From contig NZ_QENY01000004.1 of NCBI RefSeq assembly GCF_003096815.1, forward strand, positions 105,414 to 161,785: 56,372 nt of DNA. Reading direction: 5' to 3'. The position numbers were made by a program, and so were the translations under genes. This document shows positions 9,407 to 16,752 of this stretch, piece by piece. The DNA is from Hallella colorans. Lineage in GTDB: Bacteria > Bacteroidota > Bacteroidia > Bacteroidales > Bacteroidaceae. Under the pieces are notes generated by a model, which ran no database searches, was not told the DNA's origin, and saw only the letters and a program-made list of their open reading frames with translations. How positions within the stretch are numbered: position 1 is the stretch's first letter; every line of letters begins with the position of its first letter.

Positions 9407-9790
9407 TTATTTTATAAAGTGATGTATAATGTCGCGCTCGCCTGCCAATCGGGCGTATCGGGCGAGCATGGATAAATCTGGAGAGCACCGCTCGCCTATG
9501 CGCGACACGATGCGGGCTATATGGTTGGGGGTGGGCCGGCCAACGACAGAGAAAATCCTGTCGGCCATCGCCTTGCGAGTGCATGGGCGGCCTTGCGAGT
9601 CGATGACGGCGCGCTGCATCCACGCTATGTTAACCATCTCGACCAAGTCGCGCTGCGTGCCCATCCAAACGAGTGAGCCACGTGGCTGGGCCATAAGCCA
9701 ACGCACGTCTGACAAGATGCGCGCCATGGGCGACGCGGCGGCGTTTATGGGGGGCGCGCAAATTGTGTTTTTAGTTTTTTCCATGTTCAT
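9407..9790 (-). CDS. Conserved hypothetical protein upstream of the M15 peptidase
   Basis: A 127-residue soluble protein, mostly helical and rich in Arg, Ala and Met, with no signal peptide. The central block WLMAQPRGSLVWMGTQRDLVEMV and the C-terminal ARIVSRIGERCSPDLSMLARY resemble, from memory, a small protein often found between an M15 or amidase gene and an HU-like gene in Bacteroides and Prevotella. The function is unknown. ATG 9784 is an equally good start. Promoter elements lie at 9855-9886 and it heads a two-gene operon. Confidence 0.7.
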   Translation of the reverse strand: MNMEKTKNTICAPPINAAASPMARILSDVRWLMAQPRGSLVWMGTQRDLVEMVNIAWMQRAVIDSQGRPCTRKAMADRIFSVVGRPTPNHIARIVSRIGERCSPDLSMLARYARLAGERDIIHHFIK

Positions 9791-9854
9791 CGTGATATTT
9801 TTTTAGTTGCGAGCGCCATTCCTTTTGTCATAGGGCGCCTCTTTTTGGTGTGGG

Positions 9855-9886
9855 CAAAGTTAGGACGAAGCGTGTTTAACTCCAAA
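9855..9886 (-). promoter_or_regulatory. Promoter of the hypothetical-M15 operon
   Basis: On the minus strand TAACTTTG (9855-9862) is a -7 box and TTTG (9883-9886) a -33 box, with 20 bases between them, which is the ideal Bacteroidota spacing. Confidence 0.6.
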
Positions 9887-9958
9887 AAAACATTAAGCGT
9901 TTAAGATTAGTTAGAAAAACTGTGAAATGTAATTTCCACGTCAAACTTGTCCGACACT

Positions 9959-9992
9959 CATCTTGAACTACCCGCGCGGGTCGTTCAAGATG
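9959..9992. repeat. 34-bp near-perfect palindrome
   Basis: CATCTTGAAC at the left pairs perfectly with GTTCAAGATG at the right, and the centre is the self-complementary CCCGCGCGGG. Only one base pair of the 17 fails. It is not followed by a T run on either strand in the right place for a terminator. It sits in the divergent gap between the M15 operon and the HU gene and could be an operator, a cruciform or the end of a small element. Confidence 0.7.
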
Positions 9993-10103
9993 TAAAAAAA
10001 ACAAACCAAAAAACAGACCCTCCAACACGTTGCTTGCAGATGCGAAAAACACGAATTTCAACTAAAAAAAAGACGCTCGCTTGGCACGCGCCACATGAGC
10101 GCT

Positions 10104-10225
10104 GTGCCATTGGCACCTATTGGCACGGCGTATCAGGCCCAATTACGAGCCGATTGGGTCTTGATGGCGCCGTGAAAAGTGCTTAAACAAGGCGCGATAA
10201 ATACTCAATGGCGAGCTTTGCAAAT
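10104..10225. repeat. 22-bp-period dyad repeat array A
   Basis: After a small perfect palindrome GTGCCATTGGCAC (10104-10116), five degenerate units start at 10117, 10138, 10160, 10182 and 10204, so the steps are 21, 22, 22 and 22. Most begin C[TC] plus an A/T-rich patch and end in the complementary G/A pattern, followed by a two-base joint (TG, TA). The 10138 unit is an excellent dyad (CCCAAT...ATTGGG). The array shares register and consensus with those at 18503, 27546 and 53107. Confidence 0.6.
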
Positions 10226-10466
10226 CGAATTTTATCAAAAATAATTTAGCCACGCTCGTAATATCCTCACACTCAGCCGATTGCCACAATGTCTCATTTT
10301 GGGCGTATTTGCGAGCCAAGGGGCGCTCGCTCAAGAATACACGAATTTTGAGCTACCTTTTGTCAGCTATTTTCATCGGCGGAAACAGCCTGCCCATAGA
10401 GGTTTGACAATTTCTGATCGACACGCTTGATGGCCAAGAAGGTGGCCTATGTGGAGGGCTAAGACG
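10222..10466. other. Non-coding stretch before the HU-like gene
   Basis: No supported gene. The short frames here have no start context or family resemblance. The only signals are the repeat array to the left and the HU promoter to the right. Confidence 0.5.
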
Positions 10467-10498
10467 TTTTGAAGCGCAAGACGATGGCCGTATCTTTG
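10467..10498 (+). promoter_or_regulatory. Promoter of the HU-like gene
   Basis: TTTTG at 10467-10471 and TATCTTTG at 10491-10498 are separated by 19 bases and match the Bacteroidota -33/-7 pair. The leader to the ATG is about 93 bases. Confidence 0.65.
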
Positions 10499-10591
10499 CA
10501 ACGTCAAACAGACACAAACGAAGCTTCAAGAAATGCTGTGAGACCCATGAAAAACAAGTTTAACCCTTAAAACAAAGAAAGGAAAAACATT

Positions 10592-11098
10592 ATGTCAATT
10601 CGTTATCGTAAAGTACAAGACAACCGAGAGAAAAGTAAAAACCGTGGCAAATGGTATGGCCGTGCCGTCATCTTGGACGAGATTTCCACCAAGGAACTGG
10701 CCGACGAGATAGCCCACGCCACCACCGTGACCTATGCCGACGTGCTGGCCGTACTGGCAGAGACTGCCGTGTTCATGCGCAACCACCTGCTCAACTCGCA
10801 GAAGGTTACCCTCGACGGCATCGGCTCGTTTCGCGTGGGCATGACCACCAGACCTGCCGAGAGTTTCGACAAGTTTGACAGCAGCAACATATCAGGCTAC
10901 CACATTGTCTACACACCCATGCGTACATTCAATGTCACTGGCGTGAACGAGGCTGGCAACCGTACCGGGTTTTATGTGAAACCTCTCCTGCAAGGAGCTA
11001 CTGCCAAGGAGGCTCCTATGAGTAGGAACAACACCTGCGCCAAACCTGACGCCAAACCCGGCAACAACAGCGACACCACAACCGCCAAACCTGCCTAA
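10592..11098 (+). CDS. HU-related DNA-binding protein (HU-HIG type)
   Basis: The 168-residue protein carries an HU/IHF-like fold at residues 1-125 with the Bacteroidota-specific layout (an N-terminal extension ahead of the HU helices). The helical part KELADEIAHATTVTYADVLAVLAETAVFMRN is followed by KVTLDGIGSFRVGM, the equivalent of the HU saddle. The C-terminal 40 residues are Pro/Asn/Thr/Lys-rich and probably disordered. Proteins of this family bind DNA as nucleoid factors, and many copies occur per genome, often near amidase and smalltalk genes, as here. The specific role is unknown. Confidence 0.88.
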   Translation: MSIRYRKVQDNREKSKNRGKWYGRAVILDEISTKELADEIAHATTVTYADVLAVLAETAVFMRNHLLNSQKVTLDGIGSFRVGMTTRPAESFDKFDSSNISGYHIVYTPMRTFNVTGVNEAGNRTGFYVKPLLQGATAKEAPMSRNNTCAKPDAKPGNNSDTTTAKPA

Positions 11099-11247
11099 TA
11101 GGCAGCCCCGAACGGGAGCTCACGCGTGGGCCGGCCAAATCAGGCCAATGCCCCGCTGACAACTCTCGCGACAGTGAGCAAACACGGCGGCCAACCCATC
11201 ACATACGGCGAGGCCGCCCTTCATTCCAACCTTTTAATATCAATACC

Positions 11248-11337
11248 ATGAAAAACAAACCCACGTGGAAAATCATTATCCAGATACTCATCAGCGTGCT
11301 CACGGCCATAGCCACCACGCTTGGTATCAACGCGTAA
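11248..11337 (+). CDS. Smalltalk protein
   Basis: A 29-codon gene encoding MKNKPTWKIIIQILISVLTAIATTLGINA (given here only to identify the family by its KPTWK start and ITA-T-LG end). It is a single membrane helix with a basic N-terminus. This matches the tiny Bacteroidota family named smalltalk protein, which habitually follows HU-like genes. The function is unknown; a membrane-anchored micropeptide is all that can be inferred. It follows the HU gene by 149 bases on the same strand. Confidence 0.85.
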   Translation: MKNKPTWKIIIQILISVLTAIATTLGINA

Positions 11338-11351
11338 TGATTTTTAAATCA

Positions 11352-11430
11352 CAATTATCAATTCACAATTATAACAAAGCCGTTCGGTACGCATGAGACG
11401 TGCCGAACGGCAATTGTTAATTGATAATTG
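11352..11430. terminator. Nested inverted repeat, probable bidirectional terminator
   Basis: A G/C stem GCCGTTCGG... (11379-11391) pairs with 11399-11411 across a 7-base loop, with one G-U-type mismatch. Around it the A/T-rich arms 11352-11370 and 11412-11430 (CAATTATCAATT / AATTGATAATTG) are also complementary. It lies between the convergent smalltalk and peptide genes and could stop transcription in both directions. Its size and A/T flanks also allow a small mobile repeat. Confidence 0.65.
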
Positions 11431-11456
11431 TCAAATTTTATATTGTCAAACGTCGC

Positions 11457-11675
11457 TTATTTTTTACCCTCGAAATTGTCGTCCCACATGTTGTCGTCCA
11501 TCTCAAAACGCTTGGCGTTGCCGTCGCCAATGGCTGGGGTGTTGGGGTCTTCGGGTATGCTCAAGTCTTCCATCATGCCATAGCTTGTGTCCATCTTGAT
11601 GATGTCGATATAGGGTTTGATGTAAGTGCGCTTGCCACTCGTGTATGTCTTACTGTTCATGTTCTCTGTTTTCAT
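11457..11675 (-). CDS. Small peptide with Bacteroidales KxYxKP...D-x-A motif
   Basis: A 72-residue peptide with no signal sequence. It contains GKRTYIKPYIDIIKMDTSYGMMEDLSI, which follows the common Bacteroidales pattern of a Tyr-x-x-Pro core followed by an alternating hydrophobic strand and an Asp/Asn/Gly-rich acidic tail (IGDGNAKRFEMDDNMWDDNFEGKK). Such short ORFs are frequent next to secreted proteins and are usually called hypothetical; a few groups have been proposed as peptide precursors. It lies 6 bases behind the LRR gene, so the two are co-transcribed. A second start at 11660 is possible. The function is not known. Confidence 0.65.
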   Translation of the reverse strand: MKTENMNSKTYTSGKRTYIKPYIDIIKMDTSYGMMEDLSIPEDPNTPAIGDGNAKRFEMDDNMWDDNFEGKK

Positions 11676-11681
11676 CTTGCG

Positions 11682-13967
11682 TTATTTTGCTATTTTCTTT
11701 CCTTTGATTACATAGATGCCGCTGGGCAGAGTGTCGAAGCTGGTGCCTACGTAGCGTCCGTCGAGTGTATAGATGCGCTGTGCGCCAGTCAGTGGTTTGC
11801 CTTGCTGCAAATTGTCTATCCCCGTTGTCTCATCTTCCCGGAGGATGACGAAGCGCTTGGCTCCGCCCGGTGCATTGTTAATTACTTGGATGTAACCACG
11901 GAACGGCGCCGCTGTCGCTGGTTCTTGCTGCAAATCAGAGCCAGGAAAAACGGGTCTAGATCCACTTTTCACTTGTCTCCACACGTCAATATTCATCCAG
12001 TCTGTGTTCAGCAGCCACGTATGGAGACTGACTGCCAATTGGTTGTTAAGACGCTCGGTGCCACCCACGAAGTTGTAGCCCTGATCATTCATGGGAGAGA
12101 AGCCTTGTGGCTTGAGCGTGCCAGCATTGACGTTGCGCAAAGCGGAGGTTGAAGGCGTTTGAGTGACTTCAGTGCCATCATCATTTACCTTGGTACTGCC
12201 CGACGCCGCAATCTCTACGTTAGCAGCGCCAAAATCCTTAGAACTGTGCTCTTTTCCATCTACAACGCGTAGCAGGTAGGGCTTGTTGGCTTCAAGCTCG
12301 CTTTCATCAGGAATCGAAGTGAACAAGTAATATTCCTTGTATTCGGCTCCTGCTCCTCCCTGAACGGGTGTTGTATAGGTGCCTTTGTAGTTCAGCTTGT
12401 AGGCACGGATGCCACTGGGCCGCTTTTTTATCGCGTAGGGCAGCAACATGGTGAAGCAGTTCTTGCCAGCCTTGATGCCCGAGAAGTCGCGGTAGGTTAT
12501 GAGAGGCGCTATATTGTTGTCATAATCATATTCATCGCAGGAATAATTAACACCAGTATATGTATTTTCGTTGTTAAATTCACCTATCAGAACTTCATCA
12601 TCCCATAAAAATACTTCCCATTTGTTATAGACAGCCGTGGTTGCCGTGAATCCAACAGGGAACTCGTAGTCGGCGCCATCCTGCACGCTCAGTTTGGTGC
12701 AGGTTCCATCGCTTTTAACGAAGTTCACGTCCTCTCCATCCTTGAAGGTGAAGGTCACTCCCTGGGGAAGATAAACGATGGTGCGCGACAGCAATCCACC
12801 TGCAAGATTATCAATCGCAGTTCCTGTATGCCGATTCAATCGATTATTCGCTACCGTTGGGTTTGTCAGTGTTTGCAGGTCTACATATTCCAGGAAGTGA
12901 CAGCCCGTAAAAACATTATTGCCTATCGTACAGCCGGCGGCACCTTCCCATTTTACCCCGGTGAGACTGGTGTATCCAAAGGCCAGGTCTCCTAAATTTT
13001 TTACTTTATTGGAAAGAACCAAGTCGCCTTTTAAATTGAAACAGCCCCAAAAGGCCTCTTTCCCTATACTATTCACTTCCGGCATGTCAATGGAGCTGAG
13101 ACTGAAGCATTGTCTAAAGGCACCACCTCCTATGCTTTTTACCGAGGTGGGGACAGTGACGGTTTTCAATTCGCCACAATATGCGAACATGTGATTAGGG
13201 ACTGTGGCTATGCCGCTCTCGATGGTTGCTTCTGTCAGATTATAGCAATCGGCAAAGGCATACTCACCTGATGTTTCATTGGCACTACCAGTTAGTTTAT
13301 AGTCACTCAATGTCGCGGCGAGTTTTTGCCCAATCTTTGCAGATAATGGAACTGTTACCTTACTCAATCCAGAGCAATTCCTAAAACACCCAGATCCCAG
13401 GTATTGCACTTTTGTAATGTCCAGACTCGTTATTTTGACGCATGACTGAAAAGCATTGGCACCTATAAACGTGTTGTCGGGGAATGTGACTGTGCCGGTC
13501 AAGCCACTCGCAGAGAAAGCACTTGTTTCAATGACTGTCAGAGATGACGGGAATTTGATTGTAGTTAAAGAGGCTGTCTTGTAAAACGCTTTGTATCCAA
13601 TTCTTGTCATGCCATCAGGAAGTTTCACCTCCGTGATGTTTTCTAACTGGAAAGCCCTTTTGCCAATTTCGGTCACCTTCCAGTTTTTACCATTATAGGA
13701 GACGGGCTTGGTGAGATCTAAAATTCCACTCAGTGTACCATTATAGGCCGAGTACGCATCTCCTTCAGTGTCGGTATATTGCTTGTAATTTGTTTCGGGC
13801 AATACCTTGAGGGTTAGTTTCGCTGCATCCAGCACAATGTAATTCAGACCATCGACCTTGAATTTATTGCCAGCCGTTTGTGCCGCCATTGGCAGAGCCA
13901 TGAGTAACAGCAAGGCGAGGAAGATGCCGCGTCGTTTTGTTTTAAGTAAGTAAATTTGTTTCATCAT
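11682..13967 (-). CDS. BspA-like leucine-rich-repeat surface protein
   Basis: The 761-residue precursor has a signal peptide (residues 1-29, ending MAAQ). About residues 95-400 are BspA/TpLRR-type (LRR_5) repeats, recognisable as repeated L..V.IPSSV..IG..AF..C-like lines (for example ITEVKLPDGMTRIGYKAF and LKTVTVPTSVKSIGGGAF). A beta-rich region of unknown fold follows, and then a short tail YTLDGRYVGTSFDTLPSGIYVIKGKKI of the type used as a secretion or sorting tail in Prevotella. BspA-family proteins act in adhesion and host binding. It heads an operon with the peptide gene behind it, and its leader is about 280 bases long. Confidence 0.88.
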   Translation of the reverse strand: MMKQIYLLKTKRRGIFLALLLLMALPMAAQTAGNKFKVDGLNYIVLDAAKLTLKVLPETNYKQYTDTEGDAYSAYNGTLSGILDLTKPVSYNGKNWKVTEIGKRAFQLENITEVKLPDGMTRIGYKAFYKTASLTTIKFPSSLTVIETSAFSASGLTGTVTFPDNTFIGANAFQSCVKITSLDITKVQYLGSGCFRNCSGLSKVTVPLSAKIGQKLAATLSDYKLTGSANETSGEYAFADCYNLTEATIESGIATVPNHMFAYCGELKTVTVPTSVKSIGGGAFRQCFSLSSIDMPEVNSIGKEAFWGCFNLKGDLVLSNKVKNLGDLAFGYTSLTGVKWEGAAGCTIGNNVFTGCHFLEYVDLQTLTNPTVANNRLNRHTGTAIDNLAGGLLSRTIVYLPQGVTFTFKDGEDVNFVKSDGTCTKLSVQDGADYEFPVGFTATTAVYNKWEVFLWDDEVLIGEFNNENTYTGVNYSCDEYDYDNNIAPLITYRDFSGIKAGKNCFTMLLPYAIKKRPSGIRAYKLNYKGTYTTPVQGGAGAEYKEYYLFTSIPDESELEANKPYLLRVVDGKEHSSKDFGAANVEIAASGSTKVNDDGTEVTQTPSTSALRNVNAGTLKPQGFSPMNDQGYNFVGGTERLNNQLAVSLHTWLLNTDWMNIDVWRQVKSGSRPVFPGSDLQQEPATAAPFRGYIQVINNAPGGAKRFVILREDETTGIDNLQQGKPLTGAQRIYTLDGRYVGTSFDTLPSGIYVIKGKKIAK

Positions 13968-14248
13968 TGGAAAAGTTTATGGATTTTGTAAATTTCTTGT
14001 GTGCGACAGGCGTATACGGCCAAGGTGCACGGCTGCCTGTGAAACCATGCACTAATAAGTAGTCTTACCTTTGCAAGAAAGGCAAGCAAGAGAGAAGAGA
14101 GTGTTAATATAATACAATAATCGGGGGGGTAATAACGCATGTTAACGTGATTGCCTCCTCATTCTTGCGTTTATAACGTAAAAATGCAACGATGGGGTGA
14201 AAGGTACTGCTGCCCATGTGCTGAAACATTGATTGTTATAAATTTTTG
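13968..14248 (-). promoter_or_regulatory. Long 5-prime leader of the LRR gene
   Basis: If the promoter at 14249-14256 is correct, transcription enters the LRR gene through about 280 untranslated bases. They include a hairpin with arms GTGCACGG (14025-14032) and CCATGCAC (14045-14052), a run of seven C on the coding strand, and a plus-strand TACCTTTG at 14066-14073. No known riboswitch is recognised. Confidence 0.35.
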
Positions 14249-14280
14249 CAAAGGTAGACAGAATTATTATTACTAACAAC
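14249..14280 (-). promoter_or_regulatory. Putative promoter of the LRR-peptide operon
   Basis: Minus-strand TACCTTTG at 14249-14256 fits the -7 consensus. GTTG at 14277-14280, 20 bases upstream, is an acceptable -33 box. Confidence 0.5.
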
Positions 14281-14541
14281 TTTTTAAGGATACTTTTTTA
14301 GAGAAACTAAAATATTTACCCTAAAATCTTAGAAATCGAGACACGAAGTATAGTTAAAGTAGAGATTGTCACCTTAGCCAAGAGCACCCAAATGACCTTT
14401 TGTATATGAACTAAAAATTATAAAATGTGGAATGAAAATTGTGAATTGTGAATAGCAGCCGCGCTGGCCAATCGGGGCCATCAAAAGAAAAACAACAACT
14501 CTACTCACGACATTGTGGGTTCGACCCCAGACGAAGTAAGA

Positions 14542-14590
14542 CCACCTAAATCTGTCACCGCGTAACAAATGTGGTGACAGATTTAGGTGG
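14542..14590. repeat. Perfect 18-bp inverted repeat with 13-base loop
   Basis: CCACCTAAATCTGTCACC (14542-14559) is matched without error by its reverse complement at 14573-14590. The loop is GCGTAACAAATGT. No T run follows on either side, so it is not an ordinary terminator. It overlaps the end of a small minus-strand frame. It could be the end of a mobile element, an IS target hairpin or an mRNA-end structure. Confidence 0.75.
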
Positions 14591-14761
14591 CAAGATAATC
14601 ACGCCCCGTGTGCGACCCACGAGTTTAAGCTTCTCGCCCGCATGGTCTGACGCGCGGCAGATCATCCAGTTAGCGGTATGGCCAGAGAGCGAGAGGGTGA
14701 TGGGATGGCTGCGCCTATCTCCCACCACGATAACCACGTGCATACAATAAGCACGGCACAT
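14555..14761 (-). CDS. Possible small third gene of the parA-parB-like operon
   Basis: A 68-codon frame starts 33 bases behind the ParB-like gene, on the same strand. Codon choice (GTG, ATC, CTC, GAG AAG, CGC) resembles the real genes of the window. The residues VVIVVGDRRSHPITLSLSGH suggest beta strands. Its last codons are formed by the right arm and loop of the perfect inverted repeat, so the original gene may have been cut short there. No family is recognised, and it may be spurious. Confidence 0.3.
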   Translation of the reverse strand: MCRAYCMHVVIVVGDRRSHPITLSLSGHTANWMICRASDHAGEKLKLVGRTRGVIILPPKSVTTFVTR

Positions 14762-14794
14762 GTCATTTGATATGTGTTATGCCTTTGCCACATG

Positions 14795-15700
14795 TTAAAT
14801 TAGGCTGCCGCTATACAGCTCTTTCCTAATCTCCTCCTCATGGTCGTAGATGAAACGGGCCACGATGGAACTGAGGATGGCAGACGTGGGGAACTTTTCC
14901 GAACCGGCATATTTGAGCCTGTCGAGCACGCTCTTGAGACTCTCATCTATATATATGGTGGCGAGACGGCCGCCGCCGGTCTTGTACTGCTGCGCCATAT
15001 CGAGAAAAAGATCCCAGCTGTCCTTGGAGTCGTCTTTGACTATGTGATACTCTTTCATGGTATTCTCTTTGGGTGGACGGCCTCGGCCATCGGCTGGCGA
15101 GGTGGCGATACCTGTCGCGCTGGCCGAATTGGCAGGGGTATAGCCAGAGGGCGCGGCAGGGGCGCTCGCTTGTTGATGGTCATGGAGAGACGTTGGCGAC
15201 ATGCGTTCGGTATCTGTGGGATATTCCGGGCGATGGCTTGCCACCTGCCTTTGCTCTTGCCACGCACGTGATTGGGGCTCACCATCGTTCGCCACCACGC
15301 TGTCATGCCGATCGTTCGCGCTGTTATCAGGCATGCTGTCGTGACGTGGTTGCGCCTCCGTCGTCTCGGATTTCGACACGTCGTTACGCATATAGTCTGA
15401 CACGCCGACAGACGCCTGTGTAGCAGCAACGTCAGCCGTCGGGCGTTGGGCCGCTCCCCCACCCTCTTCGACGGTGGCGAGACTGTTTTCTTTTTTCTCA
15501 GACACGTTTAATGTTGGCTCGGTCACCATCGTTTCCTCATGGTCGGCACTCTTGGCCTCTGCCTTTTTTTGCTCTTCGTTTGCGCCATTGGCGTTATCAT
15601 CAATCGTTCGCTTGGCGTAATTAGACGTACCCTCTTGCAGGTCGTGTACAAGTCCCTGTATTCCTCCGGGAAGCACCACTCTTGTTCTTTTTTTAGCCAT
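14795..15700 (-). CDS. ParB-like plasmid partition protein (DUF3408-like C-terminus)
   Basis: The 301-residue protein has a basic start (MAKKRTRVVLPGGIQGLV), then about 190 residues of low-complexity, Ser/Ala/Thr/Asp/Gln-rich and probably disordered sequence. A C-terminal domain of about 75 residues (ATIYIDESLKSVLDRLKYAG...FPTSAILSSIVARFIYDHEEEI) has the strand-helix-helix pattern of ribbon-helix-helix DNA binders, as in Bacteroidota DUF3408 proteins. It lies directly behind the ParA gene, as the DNA-binding partner does in type Ib partition loci. It most likely binds a centromere, possibly the repeats at 17655-17990, and stimulates ParA. It lacks the HTH/CTPase core of chromosomal ParB, so the assignment rests on context and fold. 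Confidence 0.65.
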   Translation of the reverse strand: MAKKRTRVVLPGGIQGLVHDLQEGTSNYAKRTIDDNANGANEEQKKAEAKSADHEETMVTEPTLNVSEKKENSLATVEEGGGAAQRPTADVAATQASVGVSDYMRNDVSKSETTEAQPRHDSMPDNSANDRHDSVVANDGEPQSRAWQEQRQVASHRPEYPTDTERMSPTSLHDHQQASAPAAPSGYTPANSASATGIATSPADGRGRPPKENTMKEYHIVKDDSKDSWDLFLDMAQQYKTGGGRLATIYIDESLKSVLDRLKYAGSEKFPTSAILSSIVARFIYDHEEEIRKELYSGSLI

Positions 15701-16007
15701 AGGTTTATATTTTTATATATTTATATTTTTATATTTATATGCGTCTGCACAAATATTTAAAAATGTATTTGCTCATATACATTTATATTTGGGGCACCAC
15801 GCAGTTTGCTTTGACGATTTTATCATTACACGAGCGTCGTGATACATGTATGCCAAGCCATGTGCCAATCATTGTCAGCGGGCCTTAATCGTCTGGCCGT
15901 CTCATCCGCCGCGTCTATTCTATAAACAAGCACGAGCAGGCGTCGGACCACGATTTGCCGAAAACATACCAATGCTCTGACAGACAATGCTTTGACTGCG
16001 CCCCACC
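15701..16007 (-). other. Gap between parA and the ParB-like gene
   Basis: 307 bases without a supported gene. 15701-15790 is strongly A/T-rich (repeated TTATATTTTTATAT) directly upstream of the ParB-like start. CAAATATT at 15750-15757 is only a partial promoter match. The rest is of ordinary composition and shows nothing recognisable. Confidence 0.4.
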
Positions 16008-16673
16008 CTACTCTTTCATGCGACGTATCATAAAGTCGAAAGCGGGCTTGACAGCCTCACGTTGCGCCGGCGAAATCTCAAACGTATTGATACGTTTAAG
16101 CACCGCCCGTGCGGTGATGCGTGGCGTCACCGACCCCAACTGCTTGAAGATGGCGTCTGTCTGTTTCCACATTTTCAGCTCGTCAGCAGTTCCTATACGA
16201 ACGTCTATGCGGTTGGGCACAAAAAACAATTTGGCGTCCATCTCGGGCACCGCGCTGCGTAAGGCGTTGATAACCTGCACGAAAGTGCCCGTAGAATCGA
16301 GCGTCTTCTCCTCATATTCGTATGGGCACACTATAAAATCAGCCTCCGTGAACATGGGCACCAAACCGTCCTCGGACACGTTGCCCGGCGAGTCGAACAG
16401 CACAAAGCCCTCCGTCTCAGAAGACGACTCCATGAGTTGGTGCATGGTGTCAGGGTCTTGCACGTCAAACCCTTGTACCGTGTACGGTTCCTCCATACCC
16501 TCGTATATCTCCATATCCTTGCGTCGTTGCATCGAGATAGACTTTTGCAGGTCGGTGTCTATAATGCAAACATCATGCTTTTTCCATGCAAGATAGTTGG
16601 CAAAAAGTATGCACAGGGTTGATTTTCCTACACCACCCTTCTGATTGGCGAACACGATCTTGCGATTTTTCAT
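16008..16673 (-). CDS. parA: ParA-family partition ATPase
   Basis: The 221-residue ATPase has a deviant Walker A box KGGVGKST (residues 12-19), an A-prime motif IDTDLQKS (about 38-45) and a Walker B-like strand FVLFDSPG (about 90-97). No N-terminal HTH is present, so it is of the short, plasmid type Ib / MinD-like class rather than chromosomal Soj. It would move replicon copies apart together with the ParB-like protein encoded 307 bases downstream. Its promoter points out of the A/T-rich region. ParA assignment is firm; the cargo is inferred. Confidence 0.9.
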   Translation of the reverse strand: MKNRKIVFANQKGGVGKSTLCILFANYLAWKKHDVCIIDTDLQKSISMQRRKDMEIYEGMEEPYTVQGFDVQDPDTMHQLMESSSETEGFVLFDSPGNVSEDGLVPMFTEADFIVCPYEYEEKTLDSTGTFVQVINALRSAVPEMDAKLFFVPNRIDVRIGTADELKMWKQTDAIFKQLGSVTPRITARAVLKRINTFEISPAQREAVKPAFDFMIRRMKE

Positions 16674-16720
16674 ATCATCTTATATATTAATGTAAAAAGA
16701 TAAACAAATATATCTATGTG

Positions 16721-16752
16721 CAAATATAAGCATTTTTATTTGTTCGTACAAA
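16721..16752 (-). promoter_or_regulatory. Promoter of parA
   Basis: On the minus strand TATATTTG (16721-16728) and TTTG (16749-16752) are spaced by 20 bases, an ideal Bacteroidota promoter. A second TATATTTG lies at 16705-16712. Confidence 0.6.

Noticed and set aside
9396..9623. N-terminal extension of the M15 peptidase to 9623
   Set aside because: It overlaps the upstream gene and gives Arg/His-rich residues unlike the family; ATG 9395 fits.
14480..14541. Possible tRNA gene suggested by GTGGGTTCGACCCCAG
   Set aside because: The T-stem pairs badly beyond two bases, and no acceptor stem, D-arm or anticodon arm can be folded around it.
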